Assembly (NCBI GenBank): GCA_050732935.1
Contig: JBOHRW010000150.1
Coordinates: 1 to 64,000 of the forward strand
Origin: DASRVA01 sp050732935
Lineage (GTDB): Bacteria; Gemmatimonadota; Gemmatimonadetes; JACCXV01; JAHWKZ01
DNA: 64,000 nt
Direction of reading: 5' to 3'
A program made the translations under genes and the position numbers. The first letter of the stretch is position 1. Every line of letters begins with the position of its first letter. Below are positions 1 to 7,067 of the stretch, in pieces. The notes under the pieces are model-generated. The model saw only the letters and a list, made by a program, of their open reading frames with translations, was not told the DNA's origin and did no database searches.

Positions 1-194
1 CCCCGGCGGCCGTAGCGGGATACCCCCATGTCACGGTGCCGGCCGGCTACGTGTTCGGGCTGCCCGTCGGCGTCTCGTTCTTCGGACGCGCGTGGAGCGA
101 GCCTACCCTCATCCAACTGGCCTACGCCTTCGAGCAGGCGACCCGGGCGCGCCGTCCGCCGACTTTCGCCGCCACGGCGCCGCTTCCGCTCTGA
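1..194 (+). CDS. Amidase family protein, C-terminal end (partial)
   Basis: Reading from base 3, the frame gives 63 residues and a TGA stop; the gene begins before the window. The sequence AGYPHVTVPAG followed by LPVGVSFFGRAWSE and a closing helix matches the end of amidase-signature hydrolases, which hydrolyse C-N amide bonds with a Ser-Ser-Lys triad. The catalytic residues lie upstream and cannot be seen, so the substrate (free amide, GatA-like or other) is unknown. The tail after the last helix is short and proline/alanine rich, normal for secreted or stand-alone members rather than GatA. A GNAT gene starts 6 nt later. Confidence 0.8.
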   Translation, partial: PAAVAGYPHVTVPAGYVFGLPVGVSFFGRAWSEPTLIQLAYAFEQATRARRPPTFAATAPLPL

Positions 195-200
195 CCCGCG

Positions 201-677
201 ATGAAGGTCGACTACCTGGCTGATCACCGCGAACACATTCCGCGTCTCGCGGAGTGGCTGCACGCCGAGTGGGGATACCTCCATGAGAACGACTCGATCG
301 AGCGGCGCGCCGCTCGGCTGGAGGCGCGGGCGACCCGCCGCGGCATCCCGGTCGGCTTTGTAGCCGTCGATGGCGATCAGCTCCTCGGCTCGGCGAGCCT
401 GGTCCACAACGACCTGGAGACGCGGCCCGAGATCGGCCCTTGGCTGGCCAGCGTGTACGTCCCGCCCGAGCACAGGCGGCGAGGCGTCGCGTCGGCCCTC
501 GTTCGCCGGGTGATCGACGAGGCCGGCGACCTGGAGGTCCCCCTGCTATACCTCTGGACCACCGACCAGGAACGCCTCTATGCCAGGCTCGGCTGGCGGC
601 CGGTCGAGCGCACACGCTTCCACGACGAGGACATCGTCGTGATGGCGATCGAGCCCGCGATCGTTCTGACAACTTGA
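201..677 (+). CDS. GNAT family N-acetyltransferase
   Basis: The 158-residue length is normal for a stand-alone GNAT acyltransferase, which transfers an acetyl group from acetyl-CoA to an amine. The acetyl-CoA binding core is visible at about residues 88-110, with VPPEHRRRGVASALVRR matching the R/Q-x-x-G-x-G/A pyrophosphate loop, and the following strand YLWTTDQERLYARLGWRPVERT is the usual motif B. The substrate cannot be told from sequence. It starts 6 nt after the amidase stop, so the two are probably cotranscribed. The ATG has no clear Shine-Dalgarno. Confidence 0.85.
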   Translation: MKVDYLADHREHIPRLAEWLHAEWGYLHENDSIERRAARLEARATRRGIPVGFVAVDGDQLLGSASLVHNDLETRPEIGPWLASVYVPPEHRRRGVASALVRRVIDEAGDLEVPLLYLWTTDQERLYARLGWRPVERTRFHDEDIVVMAIEPAIVLTT

Positions 678-702
678 TCACGTGAATCGAGGGGCGTCTA
701 GC

Positions 703-1155
703 ATGGGACGACTGGAAGCCATCTGGATCAAGCGCGCCCGGCTCGGGCCGATGGACCCGGTGGAGCGGGCGACCATGGTCGCCGACCGGGGATTGCTCGA
801 CAACGCCAACCAGGGCGGATGGCGTCAGGTGACGATCATCGCCCAGGAGACGTGGGAGCGGCTCATGGAAGAGCTTGGCGCCTCCGTTGATCCGTCGGCC
901 CGCCGCGCCAACCTCATGGTGAGCGGGCTCGATCTCGGGGGGAGCCGAGAGCGCGTCCTCCAGGTGGGCGGCTGCCGGATCCGGATCCGGGGAGAGACGC
1001 GGCCGTGCGGGCGGATGGACGAGGCCCTGTCAGGTCTCCAGGATGCGATGCGTCCCCGGTGGGGCGGCGGCGCGTTCGGGATCGTGCTCGATGATGGCGA
1101 GATCCGTGTCGGAGACGAAGCGATCTGGGAGGAATCGAAGGAGGCCGCAGGATGA
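703..1155 (+). CDS. MOSC domain-containing protein
   Basis: The 150-residue protein is a small single-domain MOSC (molybdenum cofactor sulfurase C-terminal) protein. The invariant cysteine sits in the motif ETRPCGRMDEA near residue 108, followed by the GLQ.AM..RWGGGAFG stretch typical of short YiiM-like members. The family binds the molybdenum cofactor or moves sulfur through that cysteine; the exact reaction is unknown. A GTG at 682 would add seven residues; the ATG at 703 fits the family N-terminus (MGRLEAIWIKRA) better. Its stop overlaps the ATG of a truncated VOC gene, so an original MOSC-VOC pair has probably lost the second gene. Confidence 0.85.
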   Translation: MGRLEAIWIKRARLGPMDPVERATMVADRGLLDNANQGGWRQVTIIAQETWERLMEELGASVDPSARRANLMVSGLDLGGSRERVLQVGGCRIRIRGETRPCGRMDEALSGLQDAMRPRWGGGAFGIVLDDGEIRVGDEAIWEESKEAAG

Positions 1156-1238
1156 TCGATCACGTGATTCTCAGGGTGAAGGATTCCGTTCCCGGCCGCC
1201 GGTTTTACGAAGCGGCGCTGCCACGCGCCGGATCGTAG
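1152..1238 (+). pseudogene. VOC (glyoxalase/dioxygenase) family remnant, N-terminal 28 codons
   Basis: Starting at an ATG that overlaps the MOSC stop (ATGA), the frame reads MIDHVILRVKDSVPGRRFYEAAL and then ends in TAG after four more codons. This is the first beta-alpha unit of a vicinal-oxygen-chelate protein, normally about 120-130 residues. The rest is missing, and the remnant runs into the 3' end of the convergent DUF4173 gene with a 34-nt overlap. A deletion removing the body of the gene is the simplest reading. Confidence 0.65.
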
Positions 1239-3043
1239 CCGGCCTGGCTACTGTGCGGTGAATCCGATTCACGCTGGGGCGAAACGACGACCAGAGAATG
1301 CCTCCCGACCACCCGCCGGGACTTCCCCAGGTGGTAGCGGATCTCGTAAGTCCCGGGGATGGCGGGGGCCATCAGCTCAAGCGGTCGGCGCCAGGTGGCA
1401 CTGAGCGATACGTGCTCGTCCCCGGCCGCACCGGGCCGGGCGATCGAGATGTGATCGGTCGGCTCCATGAACCCGCTCCATTGGACGGTGAAGTTCTTTC
1501 CCGCAGTGACCCGGTCGGGCATGTGGAAGGCCACCCGGCAGTTGCGGAAAGCCTCGCGCAGGACGGGAGCGGCCTCGCCGATCGCGTCCCGAGCCCGCCG
1601 TCGAGATAGGTTCCACGTCCGCCAGTCCGAAGTATTCCACCGTTGCCGACCATCCAGGAGCCCTTCCGCCACCGCGCACCTTTGCCACGGGCCGAGCCGG
1701 GAGATCACCTCGAGGAGGGCGGGCACCGCGTCCGCGCTGAGCGAGCTGGCGTAGCGTGCGTCGAACGCGGGCCGACCCCGCTCCTCGGCCGACCTGTCCA
1801 CGCGATTGGCGATCCGCGCTGCGTTCGCGCGGATGATGGTCGCGTCCGGGTTCATGGCGGCGAGGAGCAATACCGACCCCATGAGCGCTCCCAGGGCCCC
1901 CGCCATGAAACGCTCCCGGCGATCCCGCAGCACCGTCGCGCCGAACCACGCGAAGACGATCACCAGCCAGACCATGAAGGCCGACGTGTAGAGGCGCAGC
2001 TCGGTGAGACCGTAGGCGTCGACGTAGAGCCGCATCCGGAGCGCGGCCGAGGCGAGCACCGCCGTCATCATGACGAGGAGAACCGCCGCCAGGCCGTGGA
2101 GGCGACTTCGTGAAAGCGAGCCCTTCGGAACGAACCAGTCGGCGACCAGCAGACCCGGTAGCGCAATGGAAGCGGCGGTGACGAGCTGAAAGAACCCCTC
2201 TCGGGCGTACTCCGCGTAGCTGAGGCCGAGGGTCGCCTCGACCAGCTCGCGGCCGCCGAACAAGGTTCGGATCTGGACGAGGAGGAAGAGGAGGAAGAGC
2301 GCGTCCACCAATACGAGGGTGACCACGGCCTCCGTGCCTCGGTGCTCGGGAACCGGCCCGGGATCGGAGCGCGGGCTGGGAGCTTCGGGGATGTGGACCA
2401 CGGCGAGTCCGTACAGGATCCCGCCGGCGATCCAAGCGAAGAAGACCGTCATGAGGAAGTGGGAGGGGAGGCGCTCGAGCAGGAAATCGAAGATGTCCCC
2501 GACGTACCATTCGAAGACCGGATCGGCGGCGCTGAAGAGGGCTCCAAAAACGAGCAGGAACGGGACCGCGACGAGGGCGCCCCGCAGAAGGGGAGCATGC
2601 GCTCGGACGCGGCCGCCCTCCAGGGATCGTCGGCCGCGCACGAGATCGGAGACGGCGCCCAGCGCGAAGAGCGCCGCGTCGGCGAGCGTGACGATGGGCG
2701 CGAGGACGTACCGCAGGACTCCGGTCTTCCAAGGACGTCGCAGGAGGGGGAGCGAGATCGACGTGAGGTAGGTCGCCGCGAAGAGGGCGAGGAGGACGGG
2801 AGACGCCCGCCAGGCGAGGCCTGCGGCGCACGCGCCGGCCAGGAGAAGAGGCCAGCGGGGCGCTTCCGTTCCGTCGTCGCGAGCGACGAACGGGATCGCG
2901 GCCAGCGCCAGGAGGGAGAGCCACAAGGTCGCGTTCAGACCCCAGGGGGTTTCCCTCAGCAGGAGATCGGCGAGCAGGCCGAACCCCAGGGCCTCCCACG
3001 CGATCCTCGAAGCCCTCCTTCGTTTCTCCAAGGTACTTGTCAT
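1205..3043 (-). CDS. DUF4173/DUF4153-type polytopic membrane protein
   Basis: The 612-residue protein has about 11-12 hydrophobic segments over the first 400 residues, including the recognisable YGLTELRLYTSAFMVWL segment of DUF4173-like proteins, and then a soluble C-terminal region of about 200 residues with a beta-rich end. The function of the family is not known. An AGGAGG Shine-Dalgarno lies 7 nt before the ATG. The start codon sits inside a perfect 8-bp inverted repeat (3031-3055) whose arms resemble the AAGTACTT box in front of the regulator operon, so it is probably controlled by the adjacent winged-helix protein. The last few residues overlap the VOC remnant and may have changed when that gene was deleted. 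Confidence 0.75.
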   Translation of the reverse strand: MTSTLEKRRRASRIAWEALGFGLLADLLLRETPWGLNATLWLSLLALAAIPFVARDDGTEAPRWPLLLAGACAAGLAWRASPVLLALFAATYLTSISLPLLRRPWKTGVLRYVLAPIVTLADAALFALGAVSDLVRGRRSLEGGRVRAHAPLLRGALVAVPFLLVFGALFSAADPVFEWYVGDIFDFLLERLPSHFLMTVFFAWIAGGILYGLAVVHIPEAPSPRSDPGPVPEHRGTEAVVTLVLVDALFLLFLLVQIRTLFGGRELVEATLGLSYAEYAREGFFQLVTAASIALPGLLVADWFVPKGSLSRSRLHGLAAVLLVMMTAVLASAALRMRLYVDAYGLTELRLYTSAFMVWLVIVFAWFGATVLRDRRERFMAGALGALMGSVLLLAAMNPDATIIRANAARIANRVDRSAEERGRPAFDARYASSLSADAVPALLEVISRLGPWQRCAVAEGLLDGRQRWNTSDWRTWNLSRRRARDAIGEAAPVLREAFRNCRVAFHMPDRVTAGKNFTVQWSGFMEPTDHISIARPGAAGDEHVSLSATWRRPLELMAPAIPGTYEIRYHLGKSRRVVGRHSLVVVSPQRESDSPHSSQAGYDPARGSAAS

Positions 3044-3055
3044 TGCAAAGTACCT
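3031..3055. promoter_or_regulatory. Inverted-repeat operator over the DUF4173 gene start
   Basis: AGGTACTT (3031-3038) and AAGTACCT (3048-3055) are perfect 8-bp inverted arms with a 9-nt spacer that contains the ATG. The half sites match the AAGTACTT core found at 4122-4129. Binding here would cover both the Shine-Dalgarno and the start codon region. That it is an operator is an inference. Confidence 0.5.
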
Positions 3056-3060
3056 CCTCG

Positions 3061-3084
3061 AAAAAAAACTCGCTCGGTGGAGCG
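3061..3084 (-). terminator. Rho-independent terminator of the regulator operon
   Basis: On the minus strand CGCTC-CACC-GAGCG forms a 5-bp stem with a 4-nt loop, followed after AG by eight T. It lies immediately after the stop codon of the winged-helix regulator and before the DUF4173 gene, so it separates the two transcription units. Confidence 0.6.
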
Positions 3085-3086
3085 CT

Positions 3087-3491
3087 CTATCCCCCGTGCC
3101 GCGTGGTCCGGATCAACGATTCCATGTGGGCCAGATAGCGCTGCAGGGCTTTCCTGCCCTCGGAGGTCAGCCCGAACTCGGTGTGCGGCACGCGCCCCTG
3201 GAAGGACTTCTCCTGCACGACGTAGCCGGCCTCCTCGAGCTTCCGGGCATGAGCACTCAGGTTTCCGTCGGTCGTCTTGAGGAGACGCTTGAGGTCGTTG
3301 AAGCTGAGCCGCTCCTCGACGGCGAGCGCGCTCACTATCCCGAGTCGAAGGCGACCATGAATCAGCCGGTCGAGCCCGAGCGGCCCCTGGCCCTTCGCGA
3401 GCCCGCCGATCGTCCGCAGTCCTCCGACCGGATGCACCATCTCATCCTCTCCGTCGGCCCGCCGCTTCGTATGCCCGGCTCTATCCGCCAT
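3087..3491 (-). CDS. Winged-helix transcriptional regulator (HTH_34 type)
   Basis: This is a small DNA-binding regulator with the winged-helix fold of PF13601-like proteins: helix LRLGIVSALAVEERLSFNDL, recognition helix LLKTTDGNLSAHARKLEEAGYV, and the wing with EKSFQGRVPHTEFGLTSEGRKAL. Such proteins are usually repressors, often next to membrane proteins of unknown function, as here. The long reading starts at 3491, overlapping the upstream stop by 11 nt; an internal ATG at 3440 is preceded by GGAGAGG and may be the true start, giving 117 residues. No ligand-binding domain is present. It probably controls its own operon through the AAGTACTT palindrome. Confidence 0.85.
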   Translation of the reverse strand: MADRAGHTKRRADGEDEMVHPVGGLRTIGGLAKGQGPLGLDRLIHGRLRLGIVSALAVEERLSFNDLKRLLKTTDGNLSAHARKLEEAGYVVQEKSFQGRVPHTEFGLTSEGRKALQRYLAHMESLIRTTRHGG

Positions 3492-4086
3492 GCCGCCTCG
3501 CGATCACGATGCCGAAGACGATGCTGACGCCGCCGAACCCCAGTCCCAGAAGGAGATCGCCCGCCGCCGGCGCGATTAGCGCCGCCGCGCCGAGAACGAG
3601 GAACGCGAGCCCCTGGATCGGCACGACCGGGACGGAGAACGCTCCCGCGGCCACGATGCCTGTCCCGTAGAGGAGGAGCCATACGGCCGGGATCATGGCA
3701 GGGTCGCCGCTTCGGAGGAGGGCTGCGGTCAGGAGCGCGCCGACACCGACCGGCGGCAGGAGCCCGAGCGCGAACTTGCGTCCCGGGCCCGAGACGAGCG
3801 GGACGTCGAGACGACGGGCCTTGCGCGCCATCGTCCAGAGGCCGATGGCCGAGGCGATCGCGGCCGCCCCTACCCAGACCGCGAGCCAGCGCCCCGTGGA
3901 CGGTTGGGCCGCGGCGATCAGGGCCGCCGCCAGCGCGATCACGCCCATGGCCACGCCGCCCCAGCCGGGCACGGCCGTGAAGGCCCCGGCCCGCTCCATG
4001 GCCGAGCGGATGAAGCGCAGATCATCGACCGCGTGGTCGGTGAGCTTCACGGTTCGAGTCTCTCTCGGGGAGCGCGCGGTCGTCAT
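3481..4086 (-). CDS. Conserved membrane protein of the regulator operon
   Basis: The 201-residue protein begins with a soluble helix (HAVDDLRFIRSAMERAGAFTAVPGWGG) and then has about six hydrophobic segments rich in Ala, Gly and Val. I do not recognise a named family; similar proteins occur beside winged-helix regulators in soil bacteria, as I recall. The first possible ATG is at 4092, but the predicted -10 (TAGGCT, 4099-4094) places transcription start right at the ATG of 4086, so I use that start. Its stop overlaps the regulator gene, indicating cotranscription and coupled translation. Confidence 0.7.
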   Translation of the reverse strand: MTTARSPRETRTVKLTDHAVDDLRFIRSAMERAGAFTAVPGWGGVAMGVIALAAALIAAAQPSTGRWLAVWVGAAAIASAIGLWTMARKARRLDVPLVSGPGRKFALGLLPPVGVGALLTAALLRSGDPAMIPAVWLLLYGTGIVAAGAFSVPVVPIQGLAFLVLGAAALIAPAAGDLLLGLGFGGVSIVFGIVIARRHGG

Positions 4087-4093
4087 GCGCATC

Positions 4094-4135
4094 AGCCTAG
4101 CGCAAGCAATAGACTGTTGTCAAGTACTTTGTAAC
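4094..4135 (-). promoter_or_regulatory. Promoter with overlapping AAGTACTT operator
   Basis: Minus strand: TTGACA (4123-4118), an 18-nt spacer, and TAGGCT (4099-4094), then 7 nt to the ATG at 4086. A dyad GTTnnnAAGTACTTnnnAAC spans 4116-4135 and covers the -35 box. This arrangement fits repression by the operon's own winged-helix regulator. Confidence 0.6.
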
Positions 4136-4238
4136 ACAGAGCAACAGAGCAAATGAGATCAGGGCCACGTGAAGACCCGGGTAGAGAGCCGCCGGACGCG
4201 GTTGGACGACCTCCGCGTCCCGGCTCACCTTGTGTCCC

Positions 4239-5015
4239 GTGTCCGACCCCCCCGACCCATCCGAAGCTGGCCGGCTCGTCGAGCGCTTTCGCGTCGCTCG
4301 CCGGGATCCCCGCTCGGCGGTCCTGGAGGGTTTTCATCCGCTGAAGCACGCACTGCGGTTCGGGGCCGGGATCGTGGAGGCGGTAACCGTAGACCCCGAC
4401 CGCGTGGCCGGGCTCGCCCGGGCTCTCGCTCCGGATCTGGTCGGCCGGATCGAGGCGATCCTCACCCCCGTCCCGCCCGCGGTCTTCGAGCGACTCGGCC
4501 CAACCCCACCGTCGACCGGCGTCATGGCGATCGCCCGCCGCCCGACGATCACGCCGAAGCAAGTCTTCCGTGTTCAGGGAGATGCCCCGGTCGTCTTGCT
4601 GGAGAATCCGGCCCGGTTGGGCAACCTGGGAGCGGCGGTCCGCGTGGCCGCGGCGGCGGGGGCGGCGGGCGTGGTCACGATCGGGCTGCACGACCCTTGG
4701 CATCCGAAGGCGCTCAGGGGCGGCGCCGGGCTCCAGTTCGCCCTCCCGGTGGCGCGGATCGATTCCCTCCCGCCGGGGGAGCTGTGTCCCGATTCACCGC
4801 GGCCGCTGGTCGCGATCGACCCGACTGGGGAGCCCCTGGGCCGTGACCGGATCCCGCCCGGAGCCATCCTCGCCTTCGGCTCCGAGCGCCACGGGCTCTC
4901 ACGGGGTCTCCTGGGGCGCGCCGATCTGCGGCTGGCGATCCCCATGCGGAAGGGGGTCTCGAGCCTCAACCTGGCCACGGCGGTGGCCGTGGCGCTGTTC
5001 GTCAGCCGCCCTTGA
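4239..5015 (+). CDS. TrmH/SpoU family RNA 2'-O-methyltransferase
   Basis: The protein shows the three SPOUT-class motifs in order: NPARLGNLGAAVRVAAAAG near residue 123, the knot strand FGSERHGLS near residue 212, and IPMRKGVSSLNLATAVAV near residue 233. These form the trefoil-knot SAM site and catalyse ribose 2'-O-methylation of tRNA or rRNA; the RNA target cannot be named. The N-terminal 100 residues are the variable substrate-binding part. At 258 residues it is a usual TrmH length. A TTG at 4230 is also in frame; the GTG at 4239 is preferred. No Shine-Dalgarno is evident. Confidence 0.88.
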   Translation: MSDPPDPSEAGRLVERFRVARRDPRSAVLEGFHPLKHALRFGAGIVEAVTVDPDRVAGLARALAPDLVGRIEAILTPVPPAVFERLGPTPPSTGVMAIARRPTITPKQVFRVQGDAPVVLLENPARLGNLGAAVRVAAAAGAAGVVTIGLHDPWHPKALRGGAGLQFALPVARIDSLPPGELCPDSPRPLVAIDPTGEPLGRDRIPPGAILAFGSERHGLSRGLLGRADLRLAIPMRKGVSSLNLATAVAVALFVSRP

Positions 5016-5105
5016 GAACGTTCAGCGTCGTCGCCGAGACGCTCTCCTGGATAACGGCGGGATGATGCGGCGAGGTATGCGCTCGCGCCTCCCCGCGCCG
5101 GTCCC

Positions 5106-5111
5106 TAGTTT
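5106..5111 (+). promoter_or_regulatory. -10 box TAGTTT of a predicted leaderless gene
   Basis: TAGTTT is followed by six bases and then the ATG at 5118, with no Shine-Dalgarno between them. Transcription should start at or next to the A of the ATG. Confidence 0.45.
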
Positions 5112-5117
5112 TCAGCG

Positions 5118-5930
5118 ATGCGCAAGCGGGCGGACTATGGCCTCGACGCCCCGGCGATCGTGCTCGGCCTCGCTCTGGGGGGCGCGGCCTGCGTGGCGCT
5201 CGGTCCGCGGATCCCGGGACTGTCGTGGCTCGTCTGGCCGGGCGGGTTGCTCTTCGCCGAGGTGGTTCTCATGCTCTGGAGCAGCCGCTACGGCAAGCGG
5301 GTCGAAGCCGAGCGGCTCCTGGAGCGACTCGCCTGGCGGGGCAACGAGACAGTCCTGGATGTCGGATGCGGGCGCGGCCTCCTCCTGATCGGGGCGGCGC
5401 GTCGTCTCCCGGCCGGCCTGGCGGTCGGGGTCGATCTCTGGAACTCTCGCGACCTGGTGGGGAACGCGCCCCGGGCCACGCGCGCCAACGCCGCGGCGGA
5501 GGGCGTGGCCGACCGGGTCGAGATCGCGACCGGCGACGCGCGGGCCCTGCCGTTCACCGACGCCGCCTTCGACGTCGTCCTCTCGAGCCTCGCTCTGCAC
5601 AATGTCCATTCGGGGGCCGACCGTCGCCGGGCCATCGAGGAGATCGCTCGCGTCGTGAAGCCCGGAGGCCGGATCCTTCTTCTCGATATCCGACACACCG
5701 GCCAGTATGCCCGCGCCCTGCGCGACCGCGGCTTCGTCGTCGAGCGGACGCGTCCCCACCTGTGGACGTTCCCGCCGTCGCGGCAGGTGCTCGCGCGCCG
5801 GGTGGGCGCGGCGGAGCTCACCCGCCCGGCCGGGGCGGCGGAAGATCCGTTGGAGCACCGTCCACCGACCCCTCCCGGGGCCGACCTCAGGGAGCGAACC
5901 AGAGCAGGATCGCGAAGAGGATCACCGTGA
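5118..5930 (+). CDS. Membrane-anchored class I SAM-dependent methyltransferase
   Basis: Two hydrophobic segments in the first 55 residues precede a Rossmann methyltransferase domain. Motif I is LDVGCGRGLLLIGAA near residue 78, the acidic loop is VGVDLW, motif II has GDARALPFTDAAFDVVLSSLALHNV, and VKPGGRILLLDI follows. This is the ubiquinone/menaquinone-type methyltransferase 11 fold; the substrate is unknown but the membrane anchor suggests a lipid or quinone-like acceptor. The C-terminal 40 residues are low-complexity and overlap the 3' end of the convergent permease by 44 nt, so the original stop may have been lost. Confidence 0.82.
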   Translation: MRKRADYGLDAPAIVLGLALGGAACVALGPRIPGLSWLVWPGGLLFAEVVLMLWSSRYGKRVEAERLLERLAWRGNETVLDVGCGRGLLLIGAARRLPAGLAVGVDLWNSRDLVGNAPRATRANAAAEGVADRVEIATGDARALPFTDAAFDVVLSSLALHNVHSGADRRRAIEEIARVVKPGGRILLLDIRHTGQYARALRDRGFVVERTRPHLWTFPPSRQVLARRVGAAELTRPAGAAEDPLEHRPPTPPGADLRERTRAGSRRGSP

Positions 5931-6648
5931 TCGTCACGACCCGCTTCACCCAGGCGTGGCCTTTGAGCACAGTGAGCCGGACCCCGATCAGCCCACCGGC
6001 CACGTAGCCCGCCGCCAGCGGGGCGCCGAATCCCCAGTCGACCTTCCCGCCCAGCGCGAAGAGGACCAGCGTGAGCGGCGTGAAGATCAGCACGATCAAC
6101 ACCTTGAGAGCGTTCCCGCGCACGAGGTCGAGACCAAGGAGCGTCGTGGCGGCGAGGAGGAGGAAGCCGACCCCAGCCTGGACGAATCCGCCGTAGACCC
6201 CGATCGCGAAGAAGAGGAGAACGGTCCCCACCCGTCGCTGTAGGCCCTGTTCGACCGGCCCCTGGCTCTCGCGACGGCGCCCCACCGGGTCCCACAGGGT
6301 CCAGAGCGACACCAGGACCATGATCAGCGCCAGGAGGCGCCGGAAGACGCGGTCGTCGATCTCGATCGCGGCCCACGTTCCGAGCGCCGCCCCGGCCAGG
6401 GCCGGCAGGGCCGCCGCAATCAGCCAGCCGCGTCCGATCAGCCGATGACGCTGGAATCCCCATACCGCGGCCACGCTTTGGGCCAGGATCCCGACCCGGT
6501 TGGTGCCGTTGGCGACCGTCGCCGGGAGGCCCAGGAAGATCATGACCGGGAGGGTGAGGAACGAGCCGCCGCCCGCGATCACGTTGAGCGCCCCGGCGAC
6601 GGCCCCGGACGCCGCCAGGGCCAGGATCGCGACCCAGTCGGGGATCAA
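5887..6648 (-). CDS. Sulfite exporter TauE/SafE family permease
   Basis: A 253-residue, eight-segment membrane protein. Segment 1 carries the family signature SGAVAGALNVIAGGGSFLTLP with LPATVANGTNR, and the second half repeats it (YGGFVQAGVGFLLLA...GNALKVLIVLIFTPLTL). TauE/SafE proteins move sulfur or organic anions across the inner membrane; the substrate here is not predictable. The open frame reaches 6822, but homology starts at a TTG (6648) that overlaps the stop of a 36-codon minus-strand ORF (TTGA arrangement), so translation is probably coupled to it. Confidence 0.85.
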   Translation of the reverse strand: MIPDWVAILALAASGAVAGALNVIAGGGSFLTLPVMIFLGLPATVANGTNRVGILAQSVAAVWGFQRHRLIGRGWLIAAALPALAGAALGTWAAIEIDDRVFRRLLALIMVLVSLWTLWDPVGRRRESQGPVEQGLQRRVGTVLLFFAIGVYGGFVQAGVGFLLLAATTLLGLDLVRGNALKVLIVLIFTPLTLVLFALGGKVDWGFGAPLAAGYVAGGLIGVRLTVLKGHAWVKRVVTITVILFAILLWFAP

Positions 6649-6755
6649 GACGTCAGCTCGAGCTTCATCCGCAAGTGGCGCTCGATCCACTCGAGGTTGA
6701 GCTTCTCGAACCAGGGGCGGAGATCGTCCCGATAGGTCTCGACGCGGATGGGCAT
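6645..6755 (-). pseudogene. Truncated GNAT N-terminus, now a 36-codon leader ORF
   Basis: The frame reads MPIRVETYRDDLRPWFEKL then NLEWIERHLRMKLELTS and stops. This resembles the first helix of GNAT acetyltransferases, where a phrase like FKALNLEWIE is typical, but the rest of the domain is absent. It has its own TATCTT box 6 nt before the ATG and its TGA overlaps the TTG start of the TauE permease. It may therefore survive as a translated leader for the permease. Confidence 0.55.
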
Positions 6756-6761
6756 GGCGGG

Positions 6762-6767
6762 AAGATA
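6762..6767 (-). promoter_or_regulatory. -10 box TATCTT before the leader ORF and TauE permease
   Basis: On the minus strand TATCTT is followed by CCCGCC and the ATG at 6755. No Shine-Dalgarno fits in this space. It would drive the truncated GNAT ORF and the permease. Confidence 0.45.
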
Positions 6768-6875
6768 CGGTCGGTGGACCCGGTGTGGTGAGTCCGCACT
6801 CACAGCGCGCGGGACGCCTCACCGGCGATTTTATGCTCCCGCCTCCGGATCCGTTTCATGGGTGAGGACGGGCAA

Positions 6876-6891
6876 CGGGGCTGATGCCCCG
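6876..6891 (+). other. Stem-loop in the leader of the sigma-factor operon
   Basis: CGGGGC-TGAT-GCCCCG is a perfect 6-bp stem with a 4-nt loop, 33 nt before the ATG of the small membrane protein. There is no T tract. It could be an mRNA structure or a protein site; the role is not known. Confidence 0.35.
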
Positions 6892-6924
6892 ACCCACGGA
6901 ACGGAGCGTTTGCCGGAGGTGTTC

Positions 6925-7062
6925 ATGACACGGTTCACGTACCAGAGCACGGTGTGGAAGCCCTTCAGGGAGTCAGTGATCGTGGGAGTTCTCTGCGTCG
7001 TCATGCCGATCGTTCTGGTCAGCCAGGTGATCGGGCTCCTGTATACGGGCCCGCTGGCCTGA
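6925..7062 (+). CDS. Small single-pass membrane protein upstream of ECF sigma factor
   Basis: A 45-residue protein with a basic N-terminus (TRFTYQSTVWKPFRES) and one hydrophobic helix of about 24 residues (VIVGVLCVVMPIVLVSQVIGLL). GGAGG lies 5 nt before the ATG, one of the better ribosome-binding sites in the window. It ends 5 nt before the sigma factor gene, so it is the first gene of that operon. No family is recognised. It might tether or inform the sigma/anti-sigma pair, but nothing in the sequence proves this. Confidence 0.6.
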   Translation: MTRFTYQSTVWKPFRESVIVGVLCVVMPIVLVSQVIGLLYTGPLA

Positions 7063-7067
7063 GACGG

